DNA of 64,000 nucleotides from Hymenobacter sp. YIM 151858-1 (GTDB lineage: Bacteria; Bacteroidota; Bacteroidia; Cytophagales; Hymenobacteraceae): positions 1,116,001-1,180,000 of the forward strand of contig NZ_CP110136.1 of assembly GCF_025979705.1 (NCBI RefSeq), written 5' to 3'. The position numbers and the translations under genes are program-made. The notes under the pieces are model-generated. The model was given only the letters and a program-made list of their open reading frames with translations. It was not told where the DNA came from and made no database searches. Below, one piece after another: positions 1 to 6,925 of the stretch. Each line of letters starts with the position of its first letter. The stretch's first letter is position 1.

Positions 1-1314
1 TTAGCGAAGGAGTACGTTGAGCGTTATCCCTTTAAAAGCGCGGAACAAATACGCGAGATTATTTTCCGCGAACACCCCGAAATCAAGAACGCGCCGCGCG
101 CCTCGTTTAACGTGCTGCAAGCGGTTCGGCGCGAGCAGTTCCGCAGCGCGGGCGAGCCCGCCAAAGCCGAGGCCGCAGCCGAGGAGCAAGTAAACGACGC
201 GATGGAGGACGGGCAGCGCGTGATTTACGTGACCGAATCCAACTCCATCCGTACGCTCGATGGCTTGCTCGCCGCCGCCAAGGTAAACCCCTTGGAGTGG
301 GAGGTAAGCAATTGGGTGGCAAACAAGTGGGATGTGACCATGAAGGGCGACAACGGCCCCGAGGTGGCGACCAACTGGCAGGTCAAGGCGTGGCTCAAGC
401 CCGTGGAGCGCCTGACGGAACTGACCGTGGAGGAAATTGCCAAGGCGCTCGCGCCCATCGTTAAGCCCCAGGGCTTTAATTTCCGCCCGAAGCCCTTGGC
501 GGGCAGCGAGAACTACATGCTGGAAATCGACATCTTCGACCTGCACTTGGGCAAGGTGGCCGATCCACTGGAATCCGGCGAGAGCTACAGCCTCGAAATC
601 GCCTGCGCGCTCTATAAGATGGCGGTGGAAACGCTGCTCGAACGCGCCAAGGGCTACCCGATTGGCACCATCGTCCTGCCCGTCGGCAACGACTTCTACA
701 ACTCCGACTCCATCCTGAACGCCACCACCAAGGGCACGCCCCAGCACGAGGCGGGCCGGTGGCAGCGCACCTTCGTTACCGGCGCCACGCTGGTTGCCAG
801 CACCGTTAATTACCTGCGCCAGCGCGGCTTCAAGGTAAAAGTGGTGATGGTGCCCGGCAACCACGATTTTCAGCGCCTGTTCTACTTGGGACAGGTATTG
901 GAAGCCACGTTCAGCGGCTGCGCCGACGTGGAGGTAGACGCCTCGTTCTCCCCCCGCAAGTACGTGCAGTTTCACGACTGCGCCATCATGTATACCCACG
1001 GCAGCGACGAGAAAGAAGGCAACCTGCCGATGATCTTCGCGCAGGAGCAGCCGGCGATGTGGGCCGCCACGCGGTTCCGCGAGGCGCACCTGGCGCACAT
1101 CCACCACAAGAAGGAATTTAAGTACCGCACCATCCACGAAAACATCGGCCTGACCGTGCGCTACATGCGCTCGTTGTCCGCCGTCGATGCGTGGCACCAC
1201 CAGAAAGGATACGTGGGCTCGCTGCGCTCCGCTGAAGCCTTTGTGTGGGCCAAAGGAGAGGGAGTGGTTGCCCACCTGACGTTCACCTACACCAACCAGT
1301 CATTAGCTGCCTAG
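1..1314 (+). CDS. Metallophosphoesterase, phage type (5' partial)
   Basis: The reading frame is open from base 1, so the start lies left of the window. The first internal ATG is at 112. From about codon 180 the protein has the order of calcineurin-like metallophosphoesterase motifs: DLHLGK, then GND, then GNHD, then THG, then a histidine pair (HIHH). These would bind two metal ions and hydrolyse phosphoesters, probably of nucleic acid. The part before it is acidic and has no domain I recognise. Stop codon is 2 bases before the next ATG, so it is co-transcribed with two small membrane proteins. Phages often carry such enzymes near recombination genes, but the exact substrate is not shown by sequence. 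Confidence 0.85.
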   Translation, partial: LAKEYVERYPFKSAEQIREIIFREHPEIKNAPRASFNVLQAVRREQFRSAGEPAKAEAAAEEQVNDAMEDGQRVIYVTESNSIRTLDGLLAAAKVNPLEWEVSNWVANKWDVTMKGDNGPEVATNWQVKAWLKPVERLTELTVEEIAKALAPIVKPQGFNFRPKPLAGSENYMLEIDIFDLHLGKVADPLESGESYSLEIACALYKMAVETLLERAKGYPIGTIVLPVGNDFYNSDSILNATTKGTPQHEAGRWQRTFVTGATLVASTVNYLRQRGFKVKVVMVPGNHDFQRLFYLGQVLEATFSGCADVEVDASFSPRKYVQFHDCAIMYTHGSDEKEGNLPMIFAQEQPAMWAATRFREAHLAHIHHKKEFKYRTIHENIGLTVRYMRSLSAVDAWHHQKGYVGSLRSAEAFVWAKGEGVVAHLTFTYTNQSLAA

Positions 1315-1316
1315 CC

Positions 1317-1679
1317 ATGAAAATCAACTACAACAAACTCAAATTCCCCGCTACTGTTGCGCTGGCAATTGCTGCCGTCGTACCCACCGTTGAATACGAG
1401 TTTACGGGCGGCTACGGCTGGCCTACCTATGTGTCGGTGGTCTACTTCGCCCTTGGCGTGGTGGCAATCGTTGCCGCGTCGGTCTACAACTGGTGGCTGG
1501 ATCGGCAAGCGCAGAAGCGCAAAGAATATGAGGCGCTGAGCAAGGCCCGTGTGCGCGCCCGTTCGCTTTTCGGACAGGGCTACATCGACGGAAAGCTGCT
1601 TGACCTAGCCGTTCGCCAGAAAAAGTCTGTGGATGTGAACGCCGTGTTGGACGGGGTTCTGAACGGCCGCGCGCGCTAA
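1317..1679 (+). CDS. Small membrane protein, prophage
   Basis: 120 residues. ATG at 1317 is chosen because it follows the upstream stop by two bases; a longer frame from 1245 would run into the phosphoesterase. Two hydrophobic segments are visible (about residues 9-22 and 40-60, ending in NWWL), followed by a charged, helical tail rich in Arg and Lys. The layout resembles phage holin-like or membrane-anchor proteins, but no family is recognised. Its stop overlaps the start of the next gene (TAATG). Confidence 0.65.
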   Translation: MKINYNKLKFPATVALAIAAVVPTVEYEFTGGYGWPTYVSVVYFALGVVAIVAASVYNWWLDRQAQKRKEYEALSKARVRARSLFGQGYIDGKLLDLAVRQKKSVDVNAVLDGVLNGRAR

Positions 1680-2086
1680 TGCTGGCGCTGCTGGCTTACC
1701 TGCTCGGGGCGGGCGCTCAACACGGCGTTCTGTCGTGGCTGCTGCGCGAGTACGTGCCGCCGACGTGGGCGAAAATTATTGATTACGCCCTCCACTACGC
1801 CGGGCTCGCGTTGTATCTTGTGGTCGTGGCGCTCGTGGACGAGCAGCCGTGGCTGAGCGCGATGCTGCTGCGTCTGGCCTTGTTCGACCCCGTGCTCAAC
1901 CTTGTTCGCAACCTGATGAACAAGCAGGTGAGCCGAGCGAGCGAGCCGCTGCTGAGCGTGGGCACAACGAGCCTGACCGATAAAGCCATTCGTTACGTAG
2001 CAGGCAAGGCAGGGCTGGAACCCTCGCGGCTGAGCTTCGTGTTGCGCGCCGTAGCCCTGCTGGCGCTTTTGTATAGGGTGGCCTGA
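1679..2086 (+). CDS. Small multi-pass membrane protein, prophage
   Basis: 135 residues starting at an ATG that overlaps the previous stop by one base. At least three hydrophobic stretches are visible (start of the protein, around AGLALYLVVVALV, and the C-terminal VLRAVALLALLYRVA). No family is recognised. Pairing with the preceding small membrane protein, and a terminator directly after it, suggests the two form the end of a rightward transcript, possibly of lysis or membrane function. Confidence 0.6.
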   Translation: MLALLAYLLGAGAQHGVLSWLLREYVPPTWAKIIDYALHYAGLALYLVVVALVDEQPWLSAMLLRLALFDPVLNLVRNLMNKQVSRASEPLLSVGTTSLTDKAIRYVAGKAGLEPSRLSFVLRAVALLALLYRVA

Positions 2087-2111
2087 ACCCCAATCAGGCA
2101 ACGTGTTTGGT

Positions 2112-2142
2112 AAAGGCCCGAGGTTCTGCTTCGGGCTTTTTT
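2112..2142 (+). terminator. Rho-independent terminator
   Basis: Stem GCCCGA / TCGGGC extended by AAAG/CTTT with a run of T after it, 26 bases downstream of the membrane protein stop. It ends the rightward transcript. Confidence 0.8.
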
Positions 2143-2169
2143 GTTCGCGAAAATATTTTACCATGTATA

Positions 2170-2184
2170 TGCAACACTGTTGCA
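2170..2184. repeat. Palindrome TGCAACA-C-TGTTGCA
   Basis: Perfect 7-base inverted repeat with one central base, in noncoding DNA between the rightward genes and the tRNA block. A related half-site occurs at 2355-2367. It could be an operator for a phage regulator. Confidence 0.5.
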
Positions 2185-2185
2185 A

Positions 2186-2354
2186 AATTGTAAGTATATT
2201 TAAGTCCTGATACACTCTACGACAACTCCCTTCATCCGGTCTCTAAACACCACCGTCATGTTCAAGCGATAGTAGCAGTGCCCGTACGCTGGGCGCATCT
2301 TCAATTGTACCTTAATCGGTTGCTGGATTGGACCCCGGCAACCGATTTTCTTTT
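2186..2354 (+). ncRNA. Possible small RNA ending in a strong terminator
   Basis: No reading frame of note is present here. The stretch ends in a terminator (perfect stem AATCGGTTGC / GCAACCGATT at 2314-2347, then TTCTTTT). Because another terminator already closes the upstream genes at 2142, this one must serve a transcript that begins in between. A short untranslated RNA is the simplest reading. No clear promoter was found. Confidence 0.35.
2314..2354 (+). terminator. Rho-independent terminator
   Basis: Ten-base perfect stem AATCGGTTGC / GCAACCGATT with a 14-base loop and a T-rich tail, 46 bases before the tRNA-His. Confidence 0.75.
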
Positions 2355-2357
2355 GCA

Positions 2358-2384
2358 ACATTGTTTCATTTGTCGAAACAATGT
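2358..2384. promoter_or_regulatory. Ten-base inverted repeat in front of tRNA-His
   Basis: ACATTGTTTC and GAAACAATGT are perfect complements separated by 7 bases, ending 15 bases before the tRNA. The position fits an operator over the promoter of the tRNA block. It shares the core GCAACA-N-TGTT with the palindrome at 2170. Confidence 0.45.
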
Positions 2385-2399
2385 ATTATCTTGCTGCCT

Positions 2400-2473
2400 G
2401 TGCTAGTAGCTCAGCAGGTTAGAGCGTCAGATTGTGATTCTGAAGGTCAGCGGTTCGAGCCCGCTTTAGCACC
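2400..2473 (+). tRNA. tRNA-His (GTG)
   Basis: Complete cloverleaf: acceptor GTGCTAG/TTAGCAC, D stem GCTC/GAGC, anticodon stem TCAGA/TCTGA with loop TTGTGAT (anticodon GTG), T stem AGCGG/CCGCT with loop TTCGAGC. The discriminator base is C, the hallmark of tRNA-His. It lies inside the prophage, so it is probably phage-borne. Confidence 0.93.
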
Positions 2474-2478
2474 TATAC

Positions 2479-2553
2479 GCGCACCAATGTTCCAAGGTAG
2501 GCGGGCTGCTCTCCAAAAGCGGCAGGCGTGGTTCGATTCCACGGGGGCGTGCG
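2479..2553 (+). tRNA. tRNA-Trp-like (CCA), degenerate
   Basis: A typical Trp anticodon loop CTCCAAA sits on stem CTGCT/AGCGG, and a good T arm follows (CGTGG, loop TTCGATT, CCACG). The D arm and acceptor pair only with wobbles, an extra base and mismatches, so folding is imperfect. It starts 5 bases after the tRNA-His. It could be a decaying or structurally unusual phage tRNA. Confidence 0.45.
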
Positions 2554-2960
2554 AGAGTTTGCCTGTGCTCGGTGTGGCCGGATTCGTATAATTACACCAC
2601 CAGTAGGCATTAAGCGGGAGTTCTGAGGCATCCAGACCGCTTGATTACAAACACGGGGTCGCTCCCCGTGTTGTGGGTGCCTTAACCAGCGGAACTAAGG
2701 CGGCGCTGTAGTGGCGCGGTCAGGAAGGCGTCAGGCCAAGACGTGCTAGGTTCGAATCCTAGGTTCTGCACAAACGGCGTGGTTGGCTGCTCGGTGATGC
2801 CGGCCTTCGGGCGAAAACGTAGGAGCAGCGATAATACTGGCCCCGCCGAGAGGCGACGCTTGCCCAAGGTGAACCTCTGAGCGTCGTCGAGTTGCAGTTA
2901 GTGACGACCATGTTCAGCGGGGAGGGGAAGCAACCCTAGTACCCGCCGCCTTGATGAAAA
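2554..2960. other. Structured noncoding stretch around tRNA-like units
   Basis: Apart from 2689-2770 no gene is visible. An acceptor-like pair AGGCATT (about 2605) / GGTGCCT (about 2676) brackets a very strong hairpin ACACGGGG-TCGC-CCCCGTGT near 2650-2670. More GC-rich complementarity lies at 2800-2930. The stretch could hold further degenerate tRNAs or an untranslated phage RNA. Confidence 0.4.
2689..2770 (+). tRNA. tRNA-like element, Gly (GCC)-like
   Basis: Acceptor GCGGAAC/GTTCTGC with discriminator A, and a perfect T arm CTAGG, loop TTCGAAT, CCTAG. A stem CGTC/GACG encloses the loop AGGCCAA, which would give anticodon GCC but lacks the universal U33. The D region is too long for a normal tRNA. 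The amino-acid call is therefore weak, though the two ends are clearly tRNA-like. Confidence 0.45.
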
Positions 2961-3000
2961 GAAGAAGCCCGCCGTAGCTATGGTTACGGCGGGCTTCTTC
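2961..3000. terminator. Bidirectional terminator
   Basis: A 16-base perfect stem (2961-2976 with 2985-3000) around an 8-base loop. It lies between the rightward tRNA block and the 3' end of the leftward early operon and can serve both. Confidence 0.85.
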
Positions 3001-3014
3001 GTATTATGTCTGCA

Positions 3015-3329
3015 CTACTCGACTTCCGCGAGCGATTCTTCCAGCACTTCCGCGAGGCTGATTTCCTCGACGGGCGGCACCTTGGCGAACCGCTCCTGGT
3101 TCCAGCTCGGCTCGGGCACGCCCGGTGCCATCGGCGCGTTCACGATTTCGGCCAGCCAAAGTCCGACGACGCCGTGGGGTAGGATGATGTGGCCGCGCAC
3201 GGTGTAGATCGGGCCTTTCTTGGGCGTGGTGATTTGCGGGTGCTTGGGATGGTTCAGGGCGTGCATGACGGCAAAATTATCGTCGGCTACCACCACCTTC
3301 TCGCCCACAGCAAACAGAATATCAGGCAT
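3015..3329 (-). CDS. Conserved phage protein of unknown function
   Basis: 104 residues. Contains GPIYTVRG and a later EPSWNQERF segment, a pattern I associate with small hypothetical proteins of phages and integrated elements. The N-terminal half looks like a small beta-rich fold and the tail is acidic and helical. Its ATG overlaps the stop of the preceding gene by one base, and it is the last gene of the leftward early operon before the terminator. Confidence 0.7.
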   Translation of the reverse strand: MPDILFAVGEKVVVADDNFAVMHALNHPKHPQITTPKKGPIYTVRGHIILPHGVVGLWLAEIVNAPMAPGVPEPSWNQERFAKVPPVEEISLAEVLEESLAEVE

Positions 3330-3646
3330 TATTTCTTCTCAATTATGCGAACCTCGCACTCCTCAAACTCCACAATTTCTAGGTTATGCGGCAGCAAACC
3401 CTGAACAGCAGCCTTTCGGTTGCCAAACCACGGCTCCTCTGGTGCTCGGCCTTCAAGAGCGCACCGCTCCACGTACGAGGTAATCTGCTTTTCTTGATTG
3501 GGCCGCTCGCGCTCGATGTGGCGCAAGGCGGCGGTTACGGCATTTAACGCCTCGTAGCGCATACCGGGCTGGCCGAAGCTCGGGGCGTAGCGCCCGCCGA
3601 GGAAATACTCGCCTGTGGTGCGTTGGCGGATTTTGTAGAAGTTCAT
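3329..3646 (-). CDS. Hypothetical phage protein
   Basis: 105 residues, no recognised domain. Begins MNFYKIRQ and ends in an acidic beta-like segment EIVEFEECEVRIIEKK. Overlaps the next gene by TAATG, so translation is probably coupled. Confidence 0.6.
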   Translation of the reverse strand: MNFYKIRQRTTGEYFLGGRYAPSFGQPGMRYEALNAVTAALRHIERERPNQEKQITSYVERCALEGRAPEEPWFGNRKAAVQGLLPHNLEIVEFEECEVRIIEKK

Positions 3647-3649
3647 GAG

Positions 3650-3805
3650 TTAAAAACTAAGCAGCTCAACGTACTCCGGGCGGTGCTGCGTTCCCTTGGG
3701 CAACCGGAGCTTGATTACGGGATGAAACAGGCCCATCAGCCCGCGCACGCACAGCACGCCCCAGCGGTCAATCACAATATCCTTCGAGGTCAGAGGGCGT
3801 ACCAT
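3650..3805 (-). CDS. Small phage protein (51 residues)
   Basis: ATG at 3805, TAA at 3650-3652. It fills the gap between two operon genes with normal operon spacing. Rich in Val, Leu and Arg (starts MVRPLTSKDIVIDRWG). Function unknown. Confidence 0.5.
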   Translation of the reverse strand: MVRPLTSKDIVIDRWGVLCVRGLMGLFHPVIKLRLPKGTQHRPEYVELLSF

Positions 3806-3817
3806 GCGGCAGGGTTA

Positions 3818-4045
3818 TTACAGGGGCTTGTAGTAGATGCCGTACTCGTTCTGCCGGCTAAAATCAAAGTAGCAGCCCTGTACCAATAGTCTTACTGCGT
3901 AGTCCCGTTTCTGGCGGCGCAGCTTGTCTACTTCGCTTTGTAGGCCCAACAGTATGTCAACTGCCTTGTTTGGATGCTGCTGCCGGAAGCCGTCGCGTTC
4001 AGAGTAGCCTTCGATGTAGGCTTGAATTTGGTTAAACTGGCTCAT
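3818..4045 (-). CDS. Small phage protein
   Basis: 75 residues, mostly helical and charged, ending in an aromatic tail (FSRQNEYGIYYKPL). Starts 3 bases after the upstream stop. No family recognised. Confidence 0.55.
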   Translation of the reverse strand: MSQFNQIQAYIEGYSERDGFRQQHPNKAVDILLGLQSEVDKLRRQKRDYAVRLLVQGCYFDFSRQNEYGIYYKPL

Positions 4046-4047
4046 GG

Positions 4048-4608
4048 TTAAAACAAATTGCTTTGGGTGACGATGTATCTCGGTTTGGCGTTCAGCGGCA
4101 GCCAGAGGGCGCGTTTGAGCCCGAGGACGCGGGCGCAGAAGGCGGCGGGCTGCATGGCGTCCAGCCAGCTCAGCAGGTTCTCGTAGTACAGCTCGTCTAC
4201 GGGCTTGTGCTCAATGGCCTGCACCACGGCTTCGATGCAATCGGCGGGGAAGCAGCGCACGTCGTCGGCGTAGGCGCGGGCTGCTTCGAGGTAGTTGTGG
4301 TAGTCCGGCTCGTCGTCGGTGTCGGCCGTGGGCAGGGCGCGGCGGAAGTTGCCGAGGCTCTGGCCGCGCCGGGGGCGGGGCACCTTCTCGGGCCAGCTCG
4401 GGGCGGGCACGATGCCTTTCAGCGGCTCCTGCTGGAACCAGCCCGCCACCTGTTCGGCGGGGTAGGAGTCGAGCTTGCGGCGTACCCGGCTGAGCACCTG
4501 CCGCTGCTGGCGGTAGAGCTGCACGGCGTTGTCCTTGCCGTCGCTGACGTTGAGCTTGCTGTAGTGGCGGCTGTATCCTTGTGAATAGGGGGATTCCTGC
4601 GCGTTCAT
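4048..4608 (-). CDS. Hypothetical phage protein
   Basis: 186 residues. The N-terminal 60 residues are basic and helical (QLYRQQRQVLSRVRRKL), followed by a proline- and arginine-rich linker and a helical C-terminal half with several Trp and Cys. No catalytic motif is visible. It lies directly downstream of the RusA-like gene in the replication and recombination operon. Confidence 0.6.
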   Translation of the reverse strand: MNAQESPYSQGYSRHYSKLNVSDGKDNAVQLYRQQRQVLSRVRRKLDSYPAEQVAGWFQQEPLKGIVPAPSWPEKVPRPRRGQSLGNFRRALPTADTDDEPDYHNYLEAARAYADDVRCFPADCIEAVVQAIEHKPVDELYYENLLSWLDAMQPAAFCARVLGLKRALWLPLNAKPRYIVTQSNLF

Positions 4609-4626
4609 GGTGGAGGGAGGTGAACG

Positions 4627-5124
4627 TTACGGGTTAAGGATGATGATGCGCCCTTCGTCAGCCCATACTTTGGTTATATGTGCTGTATGTACGTGGCTGT
4701 CTTCCACGTTAAAAGCATCGCAAAATCCCTTTGCGAGGTTATCCCAATCGGGCCGCTGCTGGTGCGGCTTGCCCCTCATTTCCTCCTTTTTTCGCTTTGA
4801 CCAGCCAGCAGGCATGGGTATTTCAAACCGCAAGGCAACTGCCTCGCCCAAGGTGTAGCCGTGCGTAGCGCACGCTGCCCGAATGGCGTCCTTCAGGGCG
4901 TGGTAGCGCACCACCACGTCGCGCTTCTTCCACTTGTCGGATTTCGTCATGCGCGGGGCACCCATCGGCTCGTGTTCGATTACGATGTGGCGGGGCTTAC
5001 CCATTTGGGCAACCGGCTGAGCGGGTGGCAAGTCCTCCTTTATTATCCAACGGTTCCGCCCGCCCGCCTTGCCCCGGATGTCGGCGGCGTTAATCCGAGT
5101 GGTCTTATCGTTCACCGCGCTCAT
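4627..5124 (-). CDS. RusA-family Holliday junction resolvase
   Basis: 165 residues. After a 50-residue basic lead, the RusA core starts at about residue 52 (IEHEPMGAPRMTKSDKW) and contains the catalytic acidic cluster in RPDWDNLAKGFCDAF, then the downstream V-W strand (KVWADEGRIII). RusA enzymes are dimeric endonucleases that resolve four-way junctions during phage replication and recombination. Its ATG overlaps the upstream gene's stop. The ERF annealing protein at 14.0-14.7 kb is the likely functional partner in the same operon. Confidence 0.9.
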   Translation of the reverse strand: MSAVNDKTTRINAADIRGKAGGRNRWIIKEDLPPAQPVAQMGKPRHIVIEHEPMGAPRMTKSDKWKKRDVVVRYHALKDAIRAACATHGYTLGEAVALRFEIPMPAGWSKRKKEEMRGKPHQQRPDWDNLAKGFCDAFNVEDSHVHTAHITKVWADEGRIIILNP

Positions 5125-5354
5125 CCCAGCACCACATTGAGCTTAACGTCATTCTTGCCGTCGTCAAACCAATTAAACTCCGTAGGTAGTTTAATTCCTT
5201 CCTTGCCCTCTACTGCGCTGCTCAATGCCTTGGCTTCGGCTATGATTGTCAGAAAGTGGGCAATGTCCTGGGCTAAGACGGCGTGGTTTTCTAAGGTAAC
5301 TACCTCCACTAAGTCGGCAACACTGGTAATGCGATGGGTATTGGTTGCGCTCAT
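5121..5354 (-). CDS. Small phage protein
   Basis: 77 residues, starts MSATNTHRITSVADLVEVV. The central part is helical and the end beta-like. Overlaps the RusA-like gene by 4 bases (ATGA), so co-translation is likely. Function unknown. Confidence 0.55.
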   Translation of the reverse strand: MSATNTHRITSVADLVEVVTLENHAVLAQDIAHFLTIIAEAKALSSAVEGKEGIKLPTEFNWFDDGKNDVKLNVVLG

Positions 5355-5356
5355 AC

Positions 5357-5461
5357 TTACTTCTTCTTAGGCGTTTTAACCGGATACCCGCAGTAGCCAC
5401 AGTTGCCGAGCAGGTCGGCGGGCAGCGGGTGTTTGCAGCGGCAGGGGTGGGGCTTTTTCAT
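5357..5461 (-). CDS. Tiny zinc-ribbon-like protein (34 residues)
   Basis: ATG at 5461 overlaps the upstream stop; TAA at 5357. The sequence has CRC followed 13 residues later by CGYC, and a lysine-rich end. The four cysteines suggest a zinc knuckle, common among small phage proteins. Confidence 0.5.
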   Translation of the reverse strand: MKKPHPCRCKHPLPADLLGNCGYCGYPVKTPKKK

Positions 5462-5769
5462 TCAATGGTTGACCAATAGCTGAGGGAGAAGTGTAGTTCG
5501 ATTCCGTGCAGTTCGCCGGTTTCTTTGTTGGCGTAAGCATAGGCATAAAGCCCACCTGATCCAGTGCTGCTCGTGCCGCCTGCTTTCATGGCGCGTTTCG
5601 CCGCATCACGCAGGTAGCGCCGGGCGGCGGCGCGTAGCTGCGCCGTGTCGGGCACCTGTGGCGGCGAGAAGCTGGCCCACTTCCAATTCAGGTGTTCCAT
5701 AACTCCCTGAGCCTTGTGAAAGTCGAAGTAGTCCATTACCTCGTCGATATGCTCCTGAAGCGGCTTCAT
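5458..5769 (-). CDS. Hypothetical phage protein
   Basis: 103 residues. Begins with an acidic helix (MKPLQEHIDEVMDYFDF), then WKWASF, a basic helix AARRYLRDAAKRAMK and a beta-like end GELHGIELHFSLSYW. Overlaps both neighbours by 3-4 bases. I recall similar small proteins in Bacteroidota phages but know no function. Confidence 0.6.
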   Translation of the reverse strand: MKPLQEHIDEVMDYFDFHKAQGVMEHLNWKWASFSPPQVPDTAQLRAAARRYLRDAAKRAMKAGGTSSTGSGGLYAYAYANKETGELHGIELHFSLSYWSTIE

Positions 5770-5918
5770 TTCCGGTTGGGTTGGAGTTTGTGCTTCTTGA
5801 GCAGTTGCATCCGCTCGGCGTGCGGCAGTTTGGCGTACTCGCGGACGGTCTTGCCGGTGTTCATAAAGCCCCGGCTGGTCGGCTCTTGTTCGTAGATACT
5901 CTCCGGCGCCTCTGGCAT
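5766..5918 (-). CDS. Small phage protein (50 residues)
   Basis: ATG at 5918, TGA at 5766-5768 overlapping the next ATG. Charged, with a basic C-terminal helix (ERMQLLKKHKLQPNRK). Unknown function. Confidence 0.45.
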   Translation of the reverse strand: MPEAPESIYEQEPTSRGFMNTGKTVREYAKLPHAERMQLLKKHKLQPNRK

Positions 5919-5948
5919 CGCGGTAGTGGTTTAGGTGGAGGGTTTGGC

Positions 5949-5980
5949 TACCGCCCCAGGTGCGGCAACCCAGGGCGGTA
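5949..5980 (-). terminator. Hairpin between early genes
   Basis: Perfect 8-base stem TACCGCCC / GGGCGGTA around a 16-base loop, with no strong T run. It sits in one of the few gaps of the early operon and may be an attenuator or processing site. Confidence 0.4.
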
Positions 5981-5987
5981 ACGTATG

Positions 5988-6203
5988 CTATTTGGCTTTC
6001 TTAGCGGCTTTGCGCTGACGTTTGGCTTCGGCCTTTTCGCGGCGCTCGCGGTTGAAAGCTGAAGTGTCCATCGTATCCAGTGGCCCGCGCCGGAGTGGTG
6101 CAAGTCCAGCGCCCGGCTCATAGGCTTGTCGGCTTCCGGTTTCTGCCAAAGTCACCATCGACAGCGCACTCATGGCGAGTATTTTGTAGTAGCTGCTTTT
6201 CAT
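5988..6203 (-). CDS. Small secreted or basic protein
   Basis: 71 residues. The first 20 (MKSSYYKILAMSALSMVTLA) resemble a signal peptide or membrane helix. The C-terminus is very basic (RERREKAEAKRQRKAAKKAK). Function unknown; the basic tail could bind nucleic acid or phospholipid. Confidence 0.45.
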   Translation of the reverse strand: MKSSYYKILAMSALSMVTLAETGSRQAYEPGAGLAPLRRGPLDTMDTSAFNRERREKAEAKRQRKAAKKAK

Positions 6204-6205
6204 GG

Positions 6206-6676
6206 CTATTCGTCGTCTTCGGTATCGAGGAAGCCTTGCTCAATCTCCTTCTCCGACCAGCCAAAACTGCGGCGGGCTTCGTCCTGAATTGCTTTATGCA
6301 CCTGCGGCGTGCCTTTCTCAATCTCGCCCACGTAGTCGCCCAAGAACTTCAGGTGGGCGGCAATGGTCTTGCGCACGACCTGCACCTCGCGGTTGACGGC
6401 GGCCACCATCATGTTCCGCTTGTTCTGCGGCATGGTGTTCCAGAGCAGGTGGTCGAAGTACTGCGCCACCTCGGCTTCGGTTAGCTGACGCGGGGCGGCG
6501 AACACCAGCTCGGCGTAGCGGTTGAAGTGGGCCAGCGTCTCGCGCATGGCGTTGGCGAGCTGGGTGCAGGCTTTGAAGCCGGGCTCGCCCACCTGATCGG
6601 TGAGAAACAAGCTCACCACGCTCGGGGCGAGTTGCTTGAGGGCTTCGTTGTTGAGAACGCGACGGGTTGGAAGCAT
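6206..6676 (-). CDS. Hypothetical phage protein
   Basis: 156 residues, almost entirely helical, acidic end (EQGFLDTEDDE). Starts MLPTRRVLNNEALKQ. No recognised motif. It is separated by 2 bases from the following small gene. Confidence 0.6.
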   Translation of the reverse strand: MLPTRRVLNNEALKQLAPSVVSLFLTDQVGEPGFKACTQLANAMRETLAHFNRYAELVFAAPRQLTEAEVAQYFDHLLWNTMPQNKRNMMVAAVNREVQVVRKTIAAHLKFLGDYVGEIEKGTPQVHKAIQDEARRSFGWSEKEIEQGFLDTEDDE

Positions 6677-6688
6677 AAAACGTGTTGG

Positions 6689-6925
6689 CTAGACGGCCGC
6701 TCCGGTGAAGTCCGGGCAAACCGTGGGTTGGCTGCGGATGATGGCGAGGGCGAGGTTGGTGCGGTACTTCTCCGCGTCTTGGGCGTAGAGTTCGACCGCG
6801 AGCTTGGCGACGCAGTGAACGTGCTCGTCGCGGGAGAGGGCGAAGTCGGTGCCGTCCGCCTCGCGCTGGGCGAACTGGCGGACGGCCTCGGCGGCGTAGT
6901 GGTGGGGTTCGTGCATGTTAGGCAA
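6689..6925 (-). CDS. Small phage protein
   Basis: 78 residues, histidine-rich start (MPNMHEPHHYAAEAVRQFAQRE) and a helical rest. ATG overlaps the 3' end of the preceding gene by 8 bases; a later ATG at 6916 (MHEPHH) would remove the overlap. Function unknown. Confidence 0.5.
   Translation of the reverse strand: MPNMHEPHHYAAEAVRQFAQREADGTDFALSRDEHVHCVAKLAVELYAQDAEKYRTNLALAIIRSQPTVCPDFTGAAV

Noticed and set aside
1..1275. Long minus-strand frame of 424 residues
   Set aside because: It is the shadow of the metallophosphoesterase on the plus strand, which has clear motifs; the minus frame has none.
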